From NCBI RefSeq assembly GCF_000004075.3, contig NC_026655.2:19515489-19579488 (forward strand): DNA of 64,000 bases, read 5' to 3'. The notes under the pieces were generated by a model. The model saw only the letters and a list, made by a program, of their open reading frames with translations. It was not told the origin of the DNA and did not search any database. A program made the translations under genes and the position numbers. Positions 45,074-55,461 of the stretch are shown piece by piece. The first letter of the stretch is position 1. Each line of letters starts with the position of its first letter. The DNA is from Cucumis sativus. Its lineage: Eukaryota; Streptophyta; Magnoliopsida; Cucurbitales; Cucurbitaceae.

Positions 45074-46306
45074 TTACAGCTGCAACGTGTAAATAATCAT
45101 CATGTGAATTTTTTCAGCCTTATTTAAAATGCCAAGAGCTACCAAGTCAGGTGAACCTTCATGTATCATCTCCTTGTAATTTTCCATTAATTGTTTATGA
45201 CAAAATGAACGGGCACGAAAAGCAGCATGGACTAAGGCATCAGCGTTAACAGACTTTCTGATAGCAGCAAGAGAGCCCTTGAGAGAAAGTAGTTCATCCT
45301 CTGCCAATTGTGATGGTACAACATCTGCTGTCTCAATAACCTTATCAACGTTAGCATTTTCATCAGTTAAAGTTGAATGTGCTATAAGATCAGCTTCAGC
45401 TAAATATCCAGCAATACCCTTATGCCCTCTACTTGATGCCAAATCAGCAGCAGTTTGTCCTCTTGGAGATTTAAAGTTGGGTCATCCACAGCACCCGGAG
45501 AAACACCTAAGCTAACCAGTGTAGTGACAGTCTCTTCCCTAAGGACCACAGGACAAAATAACAGTCAGAAAGATCGTTGAAAGATGTTTCAAGGTCTACA
45601 TTTTTTTAAAAAAAATGGAACTGAAATTCCCAATGACAACTTAAAAACCTGAAAAGAAAAACACAAAGAATACAACTAATACTTAAAATCCAAGACGTAA
45701 ACTTAACCTCCCAAAGTAAGATGCCCAGTGAAGAGCTGTCCTTCCATTTGAATCTCTGAAGTTTGGACTAAGCCCAAAAGCAATTATCAATGCGATGGCC
45801 CACGCATAGCCAAGAGCAGCTGCCAAATGTATGACACCTATGCCCTCGTAATATAAAACATGGGTTCCCATAGTTCTGTTGTGAACCTTGTATGCCAGCT
45901 ACTTGCATAGTTTGTCCTCCAACAAACTTTGGATCATATAATCGTTATGGTTCATCCCATCACTTTTTATTGAACCTTGTGAACCTTTTGTCATTCTCCA
46001 TTTTGCAACATCATTTCTGGATGAATTTATCAAACCTATGATTTGGCATTTCTCACATTTTTTAATAGAGTAATTCAACAAATTTTCCTCTGAACCTAAA
46101 TTCAATAATCTTATCAGACACATTTGAAACCATAATTCATCTTCAGGTGCACACTTTAGAGCATTAGGTCTTGAAAGGGTTGGTGTCTTCTCACGATATT
46201 CAAACTCTCTAACCTCACTGCAGGCAAGCCTATTATAGCATGTCACATAGAAAGGAATACGCCCAGGCTGGAGCATGCAAAGGAGGAGTTCGACATTGAA
46301 GTACAT
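45074..46306 (-). pseudogene. CAMTA transcription factor pseudogene (TIG end, ankyrin, start of IQ region)
   Basis: Three parts are clear on the minus strand. First, 46306-45902 has the end of the TIG domain, GRIPFYVTCYNRLACSEVRE, a CAMTA signature. Second, 45898-45709 has ankyrin repeats, IHLAAALGYAW and GRTALHWASYFGR. Third, 45538-45074 has SRGHKGIAGYLAEADL, then LSLKGSLAAIRKS. CAMTAs are calmodulin-binding activators with CG-1, TIG, ankyrin and IQ regions. The CG-1 DNA-binding domain is absent, and retroelement DNA takes over at about 46310. A TAG at 45899-45901 stands where the family has Trp (TGG). One base is missing near 45472, breaking the frame after the D-D-P motif. The gene is dead and truncated at both ends. 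Confidence 0.85.
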
Positions 46307-46309
46307 TGT

Positions 46310-46714
46310 TTGTTAGAACTTCTACAGAAACCTCAACTTCACAACACATTCACGTAGCCGTAGGAAAATCACCTTCTCGTTTATCATAAACATCGGATAG
46401 TCATATTTTAAAACCAAGTACAATCAGAAACTTGAAACACATTTTTATAAAGTTCAAGCCACATTCTTAAACTCGATCATAATGAGTAAACACATCGTAT
46501 AAGTATAAATGAAAACGTACTCACAAAAAGTTTAAGCCACACTAATTTTCAAGTGATATCATAAAATAACATGTATATGTACAAAGAAAGTTTGAGAATG
46601 AACCACTCACACTTATTTAGTAAAGAGGACCCATGCAACTTACTCATGCACTACAAAAAATGTGAACTCTCTAATGCAATAATGCTTAGAATCCTCAAAA
46701 CTCTCGCTCATAAC
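46310..46714 (-). mobile_element. LTR-retroelement fragment at the CAMTA break
   Basis: ACACATTCACGTAG...AAAATCACCTT matches 29885-29930, and CAACTTACTCATG...CTCTCTAATGCAA matches about 28615-28640. It belongs to the same repeat family as 28708-31640. It begins where recognisable CAMTA sequence ends, so its insertion or a related deletion probably truncated the CAMTA copy. Confidence 0.5.
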
Positions 46715-47753
46715 CACTACAAGAAATATCAGTTACGGTAGCATAAAAAAAAAACGCTATTGTTGACTTTCAATAGTGTTTTCAAAATGTTGTCATAGTT
46801 GATGTTATTGAAAGTCCATGACTTTCCATAGCATTTAACGTGAAAAAAACGCTATTAAAAATTGAACAACGTTTTTTATTGCGTTGGAAATATCATTATC
46901 AAAATATTTCAATAGCGTTTGTAATAACGTTGGAAAAATGCTATAAAATAAATTTATAGCGTTGTTTATTGCGTTCGAAAAACGTTATCAAAACGTTTCA
47001 ATAGTTATTTTAATAACATTGAAAAAACGCTATCAAAATGTTTCAATAGCGTTTTAATAACATTGGAAAAATGTTACAAAAGACTTTTTGTAGCATTTTT
47101 TATTGCATTCGGACAAGCATTATCAAAACCATTCAATAGCTATTTTAATAACATTGAAAAAACGCTATCAAAATGTTTTATTAGCGTTTTAATAACATTG
47201 GAAAAATGTTACAAAAGACTTTTTGTAGCGTTTTTTTTCGTTCGGACAAGCATTATCAAAGCCATTCAATAACTATTTTAATAACATTGAAAAAACGCTA
47301 TCAAAATGTTTCAATAGCGTTTTAATAACATTGAAAAAATGTTACAAAAGACTTTTTGTAGCGATTTTTATTACGTTCGGACAAGCATTATCAAAACCAT
47401 TCAATAGCTATTTTAATAACTTTGAAAAAGTGCTATAAACCATTTTTTTACCATTTTATAAATTTTGTGGTAGCAAAAAGTCTTTGACTTTTAATAGCGG
47501 TTTTTGTAGAGCTATTAATAACAATATAAAAATTGATATATTATAGCTTTAATTAGCTGTTATGAAAACGTTTCATGATATTGAAAAAGTATCATGAAAA
47601 TGTTATAACAATAAAAAGACTAGATATGTTATTGAAGGTCTCTTATTTTTATTAGCATTATTTATTGTAATAGAAAAAAGTTATGAATACCCCATTTTTA
47701 CACACAAACCTTATTGTTGATTGATCCTCTATAGCATTTCTTTTTTTGTAATA
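46715..47753. mobile_element. Non-autonomous CACTA-like element with internal tandem repeats
   Basis: The left end is CACTACAAGAAATAT at 46715. The right end, ATTTCTTTTTTTGTAATA near 47753, is a degenerate inverted match. The body is made of AATAGCGTTTT words and their complements, culminating in three tandem units (47026-47160, 47161-47293, 47294-47428). No transposase is present and no target duplication could be confirmed. Confidence 0.6.
47026..47428. repeat. Three tandem repeats of about 135 bp
   Basis: Each unit begins AACGCTATCAAAATGTTT, contains AATGTTACAAAAGACTTTTT and GGACAAGCATTATCAAA, and ends AATAACATTGAAAAA. The units differ by scattered bases and small gaps. The open frame at 47063-47272 is a translation of this repeat and not a gene. 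Confidence 0.9.
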
Positions 47754-48900
47754 ATACAAACATAACTATAATTGATCTAATAGCACCTATCCAATATTAT
47801 TATTGTAAAATAAAATTATAATCATATAAATATTTATAGATCAAGTCGTAATTTGCACAGTCAATACCATAAATATTTCTTGTTCAGAGTGCTTTGAACG
47901 CTTGACCATTAATATTTCTTCTAAATCCATATTTCACAATTAAGAGTCACATATTGTCCTATACCAAAAAAACAAATGTGAATGTCAAGATTGTCACATA
48001 ATGCGAAAAACATTGGTCAAAGGTCGGTGGTCACAATGGGAGAAGGTCAAGGACGTAATATACAGATAAAGCACGACTACTAATTTATCTAGTGACTTCT
48101 CACATAAAATCAACAAGAAACATGATCTTAATCCGTTGTATGAAAGCTCAATCCTTAGCAGAACTCTTTCATTCCCTCATTTAGTTATCATCTATTAATA
48201 TTCTATCTTTAAAATAAAGAAAACACAACAGAACAACAATGTAGCTTCTTAGAGCTAACAAACCAAACATTAACAAAAAAAAAAACATATATCCACACAA
48301 AATCAAAACCTCACTTGAAAACCAAAAAAAAAAAAAAACACACTCAAAAATCATAAGAACATTAACCCATCAATGAAAAAGGAGAGAAACAATACAAGTT
48401 TCAGACATTCCAAACAAACAAAAATATAAGTAAACACAACAACGAGTAATGACCAAGATAATGCTGGAAAATAGATCTAAGGGCAAAAGCGAATCCAAGA
48501 AGGGTTCAAAAGAACTTCATCTTATTAAAATGAGTGTGAAGAACATATTAACAAAAACTTAGAGCATTAGAGCATTAAGCATGAAACCAAAAGTTAAATT
48601 TAGTGGAGAAATCCATACATGGTCTCAAATAAATCGGAACAGATATTAAATGACACATTTGCAAAAATTTTCATTTCATGTGAAAAAACAACAATATATA
48701 TCATCAATCAGAAGAAAACCAACAGTCATTTTGTAATGTCAATAACTTGCAGCATGTGCTCATTTCAACATAACTTGATCCACATTTTATTTCTAGGTCA
48801 AATCTTTTGACATCAATAATATATCAACTAGACTGACAAAAGAGAAAATTTAATTTATTCACTATGCTAAGGATTGGGATTAAAGAAATGTATGTCAACC
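47754..48900. other. AT-rich intergenic DNA, nothing recognised
   Basis: A-rich runs (48275, 48327) and short open frames only. I see no domain, RNA gene or clear repeat end. Confidence 0.5.
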
Positions 48901-48929
48901 TATGTTAAATTAATCTCATGTCAGTAATT

Positions 48930-49640
48930 TTATTAAAAACAACTGTTCGCACGAGATTTTCGAAGAAATTTTGATTCGTGGAGTTGAACTTGAATTGATG
49001 TTGTATTTTGTTGATTTGATGCGATGTGGTTCAATCTCTAGAATTTGGTCCTCTAATTCTCTCTCGACTGGATGCTTGCGCTTGATTTGAAGAAAGTGGA
49101 GCACGTGACATTATTGAAGTTGGAGCCTTGGAAGAAAGCTTGTATCTTCAAAGAAGCTTCAATCTTCGAGGATGGTCGACTTCAGGAGTTAGAGAGTCTT
49201 CTAGTTCTTGGGAGAATTCTCTCTGGACTTTCTGGAGTAAAAAATTTACAACCCCGTACAAATGAGGAGAACTTCTCTATTTATAGAGTTCACTGGTAGG
49301 CTTTATGAGCTTAAGCCTGGTTGGTCCATGAACCAGACTTATAGGCTCAACCGCATGGATTTAGGTTATCTTTAGTCTTTGGACTCAATTAAGCTTATTT
49401 TTTAGCTTAATTGAACTTAGTCCAATAAATAATATTTAATTGAACCAAAATGATTAACTTAATCCAACGGTTAAAATGAAAACATGTGGCATTATTAGAA
49501 TTGACCAATTTATGTTTTCAATTTTTTAATTTGTGGCACATGTCAATTTTAATTAGTCTCAAATTTAATTATTTGCATTTTTCATCATTAATTTAATTAA
49601 TGATGTGACAATTTGTGATTGGTCTCAAAATTTCTTATTC
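48930..49640 (-). mobile_element. LTR-like fragment, probably minus orientation
   Basis: A less AT-rich block (48950-49400) with many GAAGCTTCAATCTTC-type words is followed by CTATTTATAGAG at about 49278, which on the other strand is a TATA-like CTCTATAAATAG. Then come TTAAGCTT-rich words and the AT-rich ATTTAATTAATG. This layout is usual for an LTR in reverse. No ends or pol genes were found. The 75-codon open frame at 49072-49299 has no domain. Confidence 0.3.
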
Positions 49641-51426
49641 AACAATGTTTATTATTATATTATATTTATATTATATTAGTGTCATTTGATGTTTATTTTA
49701 TGTGGTCGTAAATTTTTTTAGGATGTATTGAAAATATCAATTTACCCCTTCTATCAAATCCATGGAAATATGAAAACATTAAAAATATCGACATATGGAT
49801 GATAATTTAAAAGTGTAGTTTTAATTTTTTAAAAATTGTTTTTATTATAAGTGTAAAAGAATTGGTGTAAGAATTTGATTAATGAACATTTTTTTGAAAA
49901 AAAATTTAGCTTAAAGGATATTTATGGAAGTTTCAATAATTCATTGAATATTTTTTAAACCAAACTTTTCAATAATTGAGGATTATTTTTTAAGTAAAAT
50001 TGTAGTGATTTTCATCTAAAATCAAAGACAATGGTATTTTGGAACCCTTTTCAAAAGTTTAAGGGCATCTTTCAACCTTTAAAAGTTTAGAGACATTTCT
50101 GACACAAATCACTAGGGGTATTCTAACACCGACAACATGAACAAACCAGACTACTCATCCCATATTTCGAATGTTATTACAAAATGTGTTTTTTAACTTA
50201 TGGATATGTTTTGATATTATAAAATTTTAGTAATTGATACGTGTTGTAAACAAATTTAAGTATTTAAGTTAATCAAGAATACACTCCATTTATAAGGAAT
50301 CCAAATACATATTAGTTGTGTTTGAAAAATTATGAAACGATTATCTTTATAAATTGACCTCTAATACACAACCGATTATTGCTTCCACAAAAATGATCAT
50401 TATAAATAATCAATTATAACAATTTTTATCCAATCTTTCATAACTTTGGTAAAAGAATTAACAAAATTAACATCACCCCAAAAAATCAGCCAAATTTAGA
50501 GTATCTCCTCCTACTACCTTATAAACAAAATTCATTTGAGAAGTTGGACCTTCCTTTTCTCTTTAAATAGCTTAATTTCCTATTAAATTCTTCAAAACGT
50601 GCAGATACAATGTACATGTATTTCAGCCAAAATTGAGATTCGTCACTCGAGAGAGTGTGGCTGAATTAAAATTTAGGAATTAGTCATAAATTTTTAAACA
50701 ATAGAACAAAGTTATTTTTATAAAAAAATACAATAAAGTGAAATGTTACATAAACTTCGCAACGTAGTTAATAGGATAACACAATATTACAAGATTTTGT
50801 TTACACATTGACATACATATACTAGTGATTAAGTAAAATTAGATTTGAATATAAATTTAACCTAAAGTTATGCTATTCAACTAGTGTAATAAAATAACTA
50901 AAGAGCTCAACAAAACAACAAATGTGTTGGTACTTTGATACCGGAAGCTCAACCATTTGAAGGAAAGGTCCAAACCATGGATAAAACGAAGCATACTAAA
51001 ACATAAAACACAAATTAAAACAAGAGGATATATTTTTATTATCTTCCCTTATCTAAAAGTGGAATGCAAACAAAGCAATGGAAAAACACCATTGAAGACA
51101 TCTAATTGATTTATACAAAGCCTAAATAAGACACCAATACAATGCTAAACATTCTCCCAAAACATGATGCAACATACACTTCATTAATTTGGCTATTCAA
51201 CGGGAATATGTCATGTCTTTTGCGATAATTATTATTTTTTCCTGTTTGCCTAGGATGGCAGGACAAGACAATCAGATAAAGCCAATCTTGGTTTTCCAAT
51301 GTTAGGAAGGCCTTGGTCGCTTGTAGGTAATACTTAGTTTTCTATTTTCAACCTTAAGGATGCACTTTATTTTAAACTGTCCATCCTAACATCCTTTTTT
51401 TTTTTTCTTTTTCTTCTTTCCTTCAG
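49641..51426. other. AT-rich intergenic DNA, nothing recognised
   Basis: No gene, RNA or mobile-element end could be supported. The last 100 bases include an intron-like pyrimidine tract (51394-51426) leading to the kinase fragment's first acceptor site. Confidence 0.5.
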
Positions 51427-52080
51427 GTAATAAAGAATAGCGGCCTTGAAGAATTAAGAGTTGGAGTCTGGCATCTTTGGCACTTTATATCATGGAAAAT
51501 GGAGGGGAACTGATGTTGCTATAAAACGAGTCAATGATAGGTGTTTTGTTGGGAAGCCTTTTGAACAAGATCACATGATTGTTGTTTTTAAGTAATTGGT
51601 TTTTCTCTACTTGTGTAATTCGTGTATTTTTCTTTTTGTTCCTTCACTCAAGTCCTTTTTATTGGTTTATATTGTACTAGAGAGAAGATTTTTTAAATGA
51701 AGCACTTAAGCTTGCTGATTTGCTCCACCCAAATGTGGTGCTTTTTATGGTGTTGTACTTGATGGCCCTGGGAGATTTGTGGCCACAATAACAGAATATA
51801 TGGTCAATTGTTCGCTCAGAAATGATTTGTTGAAGAATGAAAAGTAACAATTGTTCTCAATTTTCATATGTTTAATTTAATTTGTTAGAAGTTAGTTGCA
51901 GTATAATATATCTTCACCCTTAGATGATGCAGGAGTCTTGACAAGCAGAAGAGCCTCTTGATTGCTATGGATGCGACTTTTGGAATGGAATACCTGCACA
52001 TAAAGAATATTGTGCACTTTCATTTGAAAAGTGATAATCTACTAGTCAATCTTCGAGATCCTCATCGCCCAATATGCAAG
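51427..52080 (+). pseudogene. RAF-like (B-type MAPKKK) protein kinase fragment
   Basis: Three exon-like blocks are visible. Exon 51427-51577 has the glycine loop and VAIKR ([14 protein letters not shown]). Exon 51681-51843 has LNEALKLADLLHPNVV and ITEYMVNCSLRN. Exon 51933-52080 has [13 protein letters not shown] and [15 protein letters not shown]. These are hallmarks of PB1-type RAF-like kinases. Lesions: a 2-base loss before the glycine loop, a G lost after H-P-N-V-V, a weakened donor after exon 1 (ATGATT), and H-F-H-L-K-S-D-N in place of H-F-D-L-K, so the catalytic Asp is His. No PB1 domain precedes it and no DFG/C-lobe follows. It is a decayed partial copy. Confidence 0.85.
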
Positions 52081-53239
52081 GTTTGTTGTATTGTTGATAA
52101 TAGCAGAATCATCATTGTAATGCATTCCATTTAGTTAAACTCTTGATTTGATTTTTAAACAAAACAAGAGGATATAAAGTGTACTGTCATTTATCATGAT
52201 CATTCATGCCCAATAGACATTTTGCAAATATTTAATACCATAATTTCACTTAATACATGCACATTAGTATGATTGAGAGGTTAGTTTTATTATTGTTTTA
52301 GTAAAGCACGATGAGGATAAAGAGAGTTGTGTTCGTTTATCAAATAATTTATCATATTTGGGAGGGATCTATTTTGACAAAATTTCTTTCACGGTGTTGT
52401 GCAATCTTGGATACTTATTACACTTTTGTGAAAATACCAAATATGGTTATTTAGGATCTGCCAAGCAGATTTTTCCTCAACCATCAGGCAATTTGAGATG
52501 TGAAATGTATCACAAATAAACGACATTGATCTTATTAACAAGAATGGGTTGATAACCCTAAGTACATTTACTTAGAGCACAATCACAATCGCATTAGAAT
52601 ATCCTTTCCTCTCTCCCATTGGAGATTTAGCTTCAATGAGACTGAAGCCAATACTACTGAATAAGAGGCCCGGGCAAAGGTAGAAATTATAGAGGAATAT
52701 GACATCAGAGCATTTGATTGTGGAGGAGAGCATAAGTAGTTAACCTAATAGGGAAGGTGCATTGTGCACACAAGGAAATTCTAATGCGATTGTAAAAGAC
52801 AAAAAAAAAAAAAAAAAAAAAAAGAATACTCAAGATCATACTTAGCGGATGCCCTTTGTCGCTTTCTCGCTAGGTCCTAGACTAATGAGAAAAATCAAGG
52901 GAGAAAGTCTACGATCAGAAAGGCGAATAAATACTAGTTGTGGTTTACGACTGATCTTATCCAACGGATTAGACACCTAGGGATGTTGGACGGTAGGTAT
53001 GAAGTTGTCCTACTTAACCTACACTAGAAGCATGAAGGTAGCAATGTCGCTCTTTGCTGCGTTGAAGCTAGCACGTATCTTTTGTACCACTTCTCCCTTG
53101 AAATGCATATTGAATGAGTTTATGGGTCTCAATTCTAAACATTAGAAAATAGGAATTTGCAGAACAAGATCGAAAAAATGTGAATCAGGATGCTTGGAGA
53201 TGGAGAAATTTGAACCCATATATATGCAAAGAGGGGTTT
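52081..53239. other. Non-coding DNA after the kinase fragment
   Basis: A23 run at 52800-52822. The block 52830-53150 is less AT-rich (GGATGCCCTTTGTCGC, CTTATCCAACGGATTAG) but has no recognised domain and may be retroelement leader. The C-lobe of the kinase is not found here. Confidence 0.45.
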
Positions 53240-54720
53240 ATACGACCGCCAAAGACAGAAAAATTTCAATAGAATCTGGGTCTAAGTTTGGAGGTTAGAC
53301 TGTATATTTCAAAAGCAAAAGAATTGTGCATGATAAACTATTTTGTATATAAATTTAAAGTGACTATTTTGTATATATATTTTGGTATATTGTATATATA
53401 CACAGTTATACTATGTATCTTGTTCTTACTTTAAATTTACTGTGTATATATACAATATATACCAAAATATACTAATTACATATACGTTTTAAATTCCTGC
53501 AATAGTTTGTTTTATGAGGAAGATTTCATGGAAGGAATATGTTCCATGAGAGTGAAAAAAGACATTTCGAAAAAGGCGAATGCTCTAAAGAAGCTAAGAG
53601 TATTAACTCTCGGATTCCTTAGTATTTCCTAAGATTTTAGGAAATCGTGATCGCAAACAATGAAGAATTAAACAATAAGCTAGACAAAATGATTGTGAAG
53701 GCTGAAGGCATTAAAAAATTATGACTGATAAGAGTAGTTCAACTATTGAAGAAGAAAATATGAAAGATAGGGATGAGGACCGTGATGGAGGAAACGGTCA
53801 AAGAAATATTGGTGAGGATGACAGATAAGATGATAATATGAGAAATATTTATATGGTTGGACAAGTGGATAGAAATGACAAGAACAGTAATGAAAATGAA
53901 AGTGCAAAGATATATTGTTATCGTTTAAAGTTTATGTAAAGTTTTTTTTTCATACACGTATATATATCTATATATATACTATTGCATATATATATATATA
54001 TATATATATATTGTATATATGAAGTGGTATATATGTGTAAGCAACATTACAGAATAAAAAGTTAAAACGTTTAAGGTAAAGTACAATGTAATGGAGTGAC
54101 AAAAATTGTGAGGAATTGAAGAAGACAACTAACCAGAAGTTTGACAAGAACGAAAGGACAAAATAAACTGAAGACGAAATAGGAAATATTGAATAACAAA
54201 ATTGAAGACACTGAAATTGATTGAAGAAAATACCAAAATTGACGCCAGATGAAATTATTGAGATGTTCTACGTGGTGATGAAAATAAGGATATACGGTTA
54301 TTTTTAATTAATAAGTTATTCCATATTAGAAGAGATTTTATTTGATATTTAAATAATAAATTATTTCCAAATTATTTATATATTAAAGTTGTACATTAAA
54401 GAAAGTAATAACTTACCTATCATATAACGCCAATAAGAAAATAATTTAAATTTAATTTTGAATATTATATATAATTAATAATTTTAATTTTAATTAATAA
54501 TTATGATAAAATTATAATTATCCTAAAAATGTAAGAAATCTTAATCAAGATAATAAAATTTAATTGACGATATTTGTAAAATTTACTAGTAAATATAGTT
54601 ATTTCCTCTAAATCTTTCTTTATTTAGAACAAAATGTTCACTAATTAAAATATAACGGAATTCAAAATTCGCAACCAAATTTGTTATTATTTTGTCCAAA
54701 ATAAAGCTTTCAAAAGTGTA
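53240..54720 (+). mobile_element. Unnamed repeat family, copy C
   Basis: CAATAGAATCTGGGTCTAA and TTTGGAGGTTAG match copy B at 43461-43492. The right part (54440-54620, AATTTAATTTTGAATATTATAT and CTAAATCTTTCTTTATTTAGAAC) matches copy A at 24710-24880. Between are Glu/Lys/Asp-rich open scraps (53520-53830) and an AT run at 53986-54010. Having both ends, this copy links copies A and B into one family. Confidence 0.45.
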
Positions 54721-55461
54721 GACTGAAAATGGATAAAATTTAAAGAATAATATAATTTTTCAAAGTAATGACAAAAATATCCTACCTAATTTGATTTTTT
54801 TTTAACAATGTTTGTTTAATATTTATTGACAAGAAAAGGGATGGAAAGAAAAAAAATGAGAAGTCATACCCAATAGACAATTACTGAAAGTTGTATGTTG
54901 GGTTTACGATTTAAAGACTTTACTCCACACCTCCAACTCAGTCGGAAAGCATAAATTCCTTGCACCCTAGACCTCCGGTGCATTGTGCAGACATTGAATG
55001 ACGAGCATTTCTAGAAATAATTTAACCATTTGATTAATAATAGACAAATTTCTTATTTTTAAGTTAAGATTACTGGCTAAACTTGAGAGTTTAATAATAT
55101 CCTTAAAATCTAATAATTAGGTGTGTAGTAACGTTTTTAAAGAATCGTAAATATAACAAAATTTATCAATGAACAACCCTACAAATGATATGATCTATTA
55201 TGGATAGATTTAAAAAACTTGATCTTGAAAATTCTTTTGTATTATGTTGTATTAAGTTTGATTCTTATATTTACAAATGTCCCAAAAATTATTACTCAGA
55301 AGATGACACTAATGAAAGAAAAAATTATAGAGGTACCAGCTACCATTTGCACAGAATAATAGAGGGAAAGAAAGGAACAATTTTGTAAAATACAAAGTTT
55401 TACAACTTCTAAGTTTCTAACAGCTGAGAAGTGGAGTTTTGGCTTTCATGGAAAGTTGTGA
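54721..55461. other. AT-rich DNA downstream of the SET-domain gene
   Basis: It contains a dispersed-repeat copy at about 55130-55210 (AAATATAACAAAATTTATCAATGA, GATCTATTATGGATAGA). The last part is the 3' UTR region of the minus-strand SET gene. Confidence 0.45.

Noticed and set aside
47063-47272. 69-codon open frame with an internal repeat
   Set aside because: It is a by-product of the 135-bp tandem repeats of the CACTA-like element.
49072-49299. 75-codon open frame in a GC-richer block
   Set aside because: The block has an LTR-like layout and the peptide has no domain.
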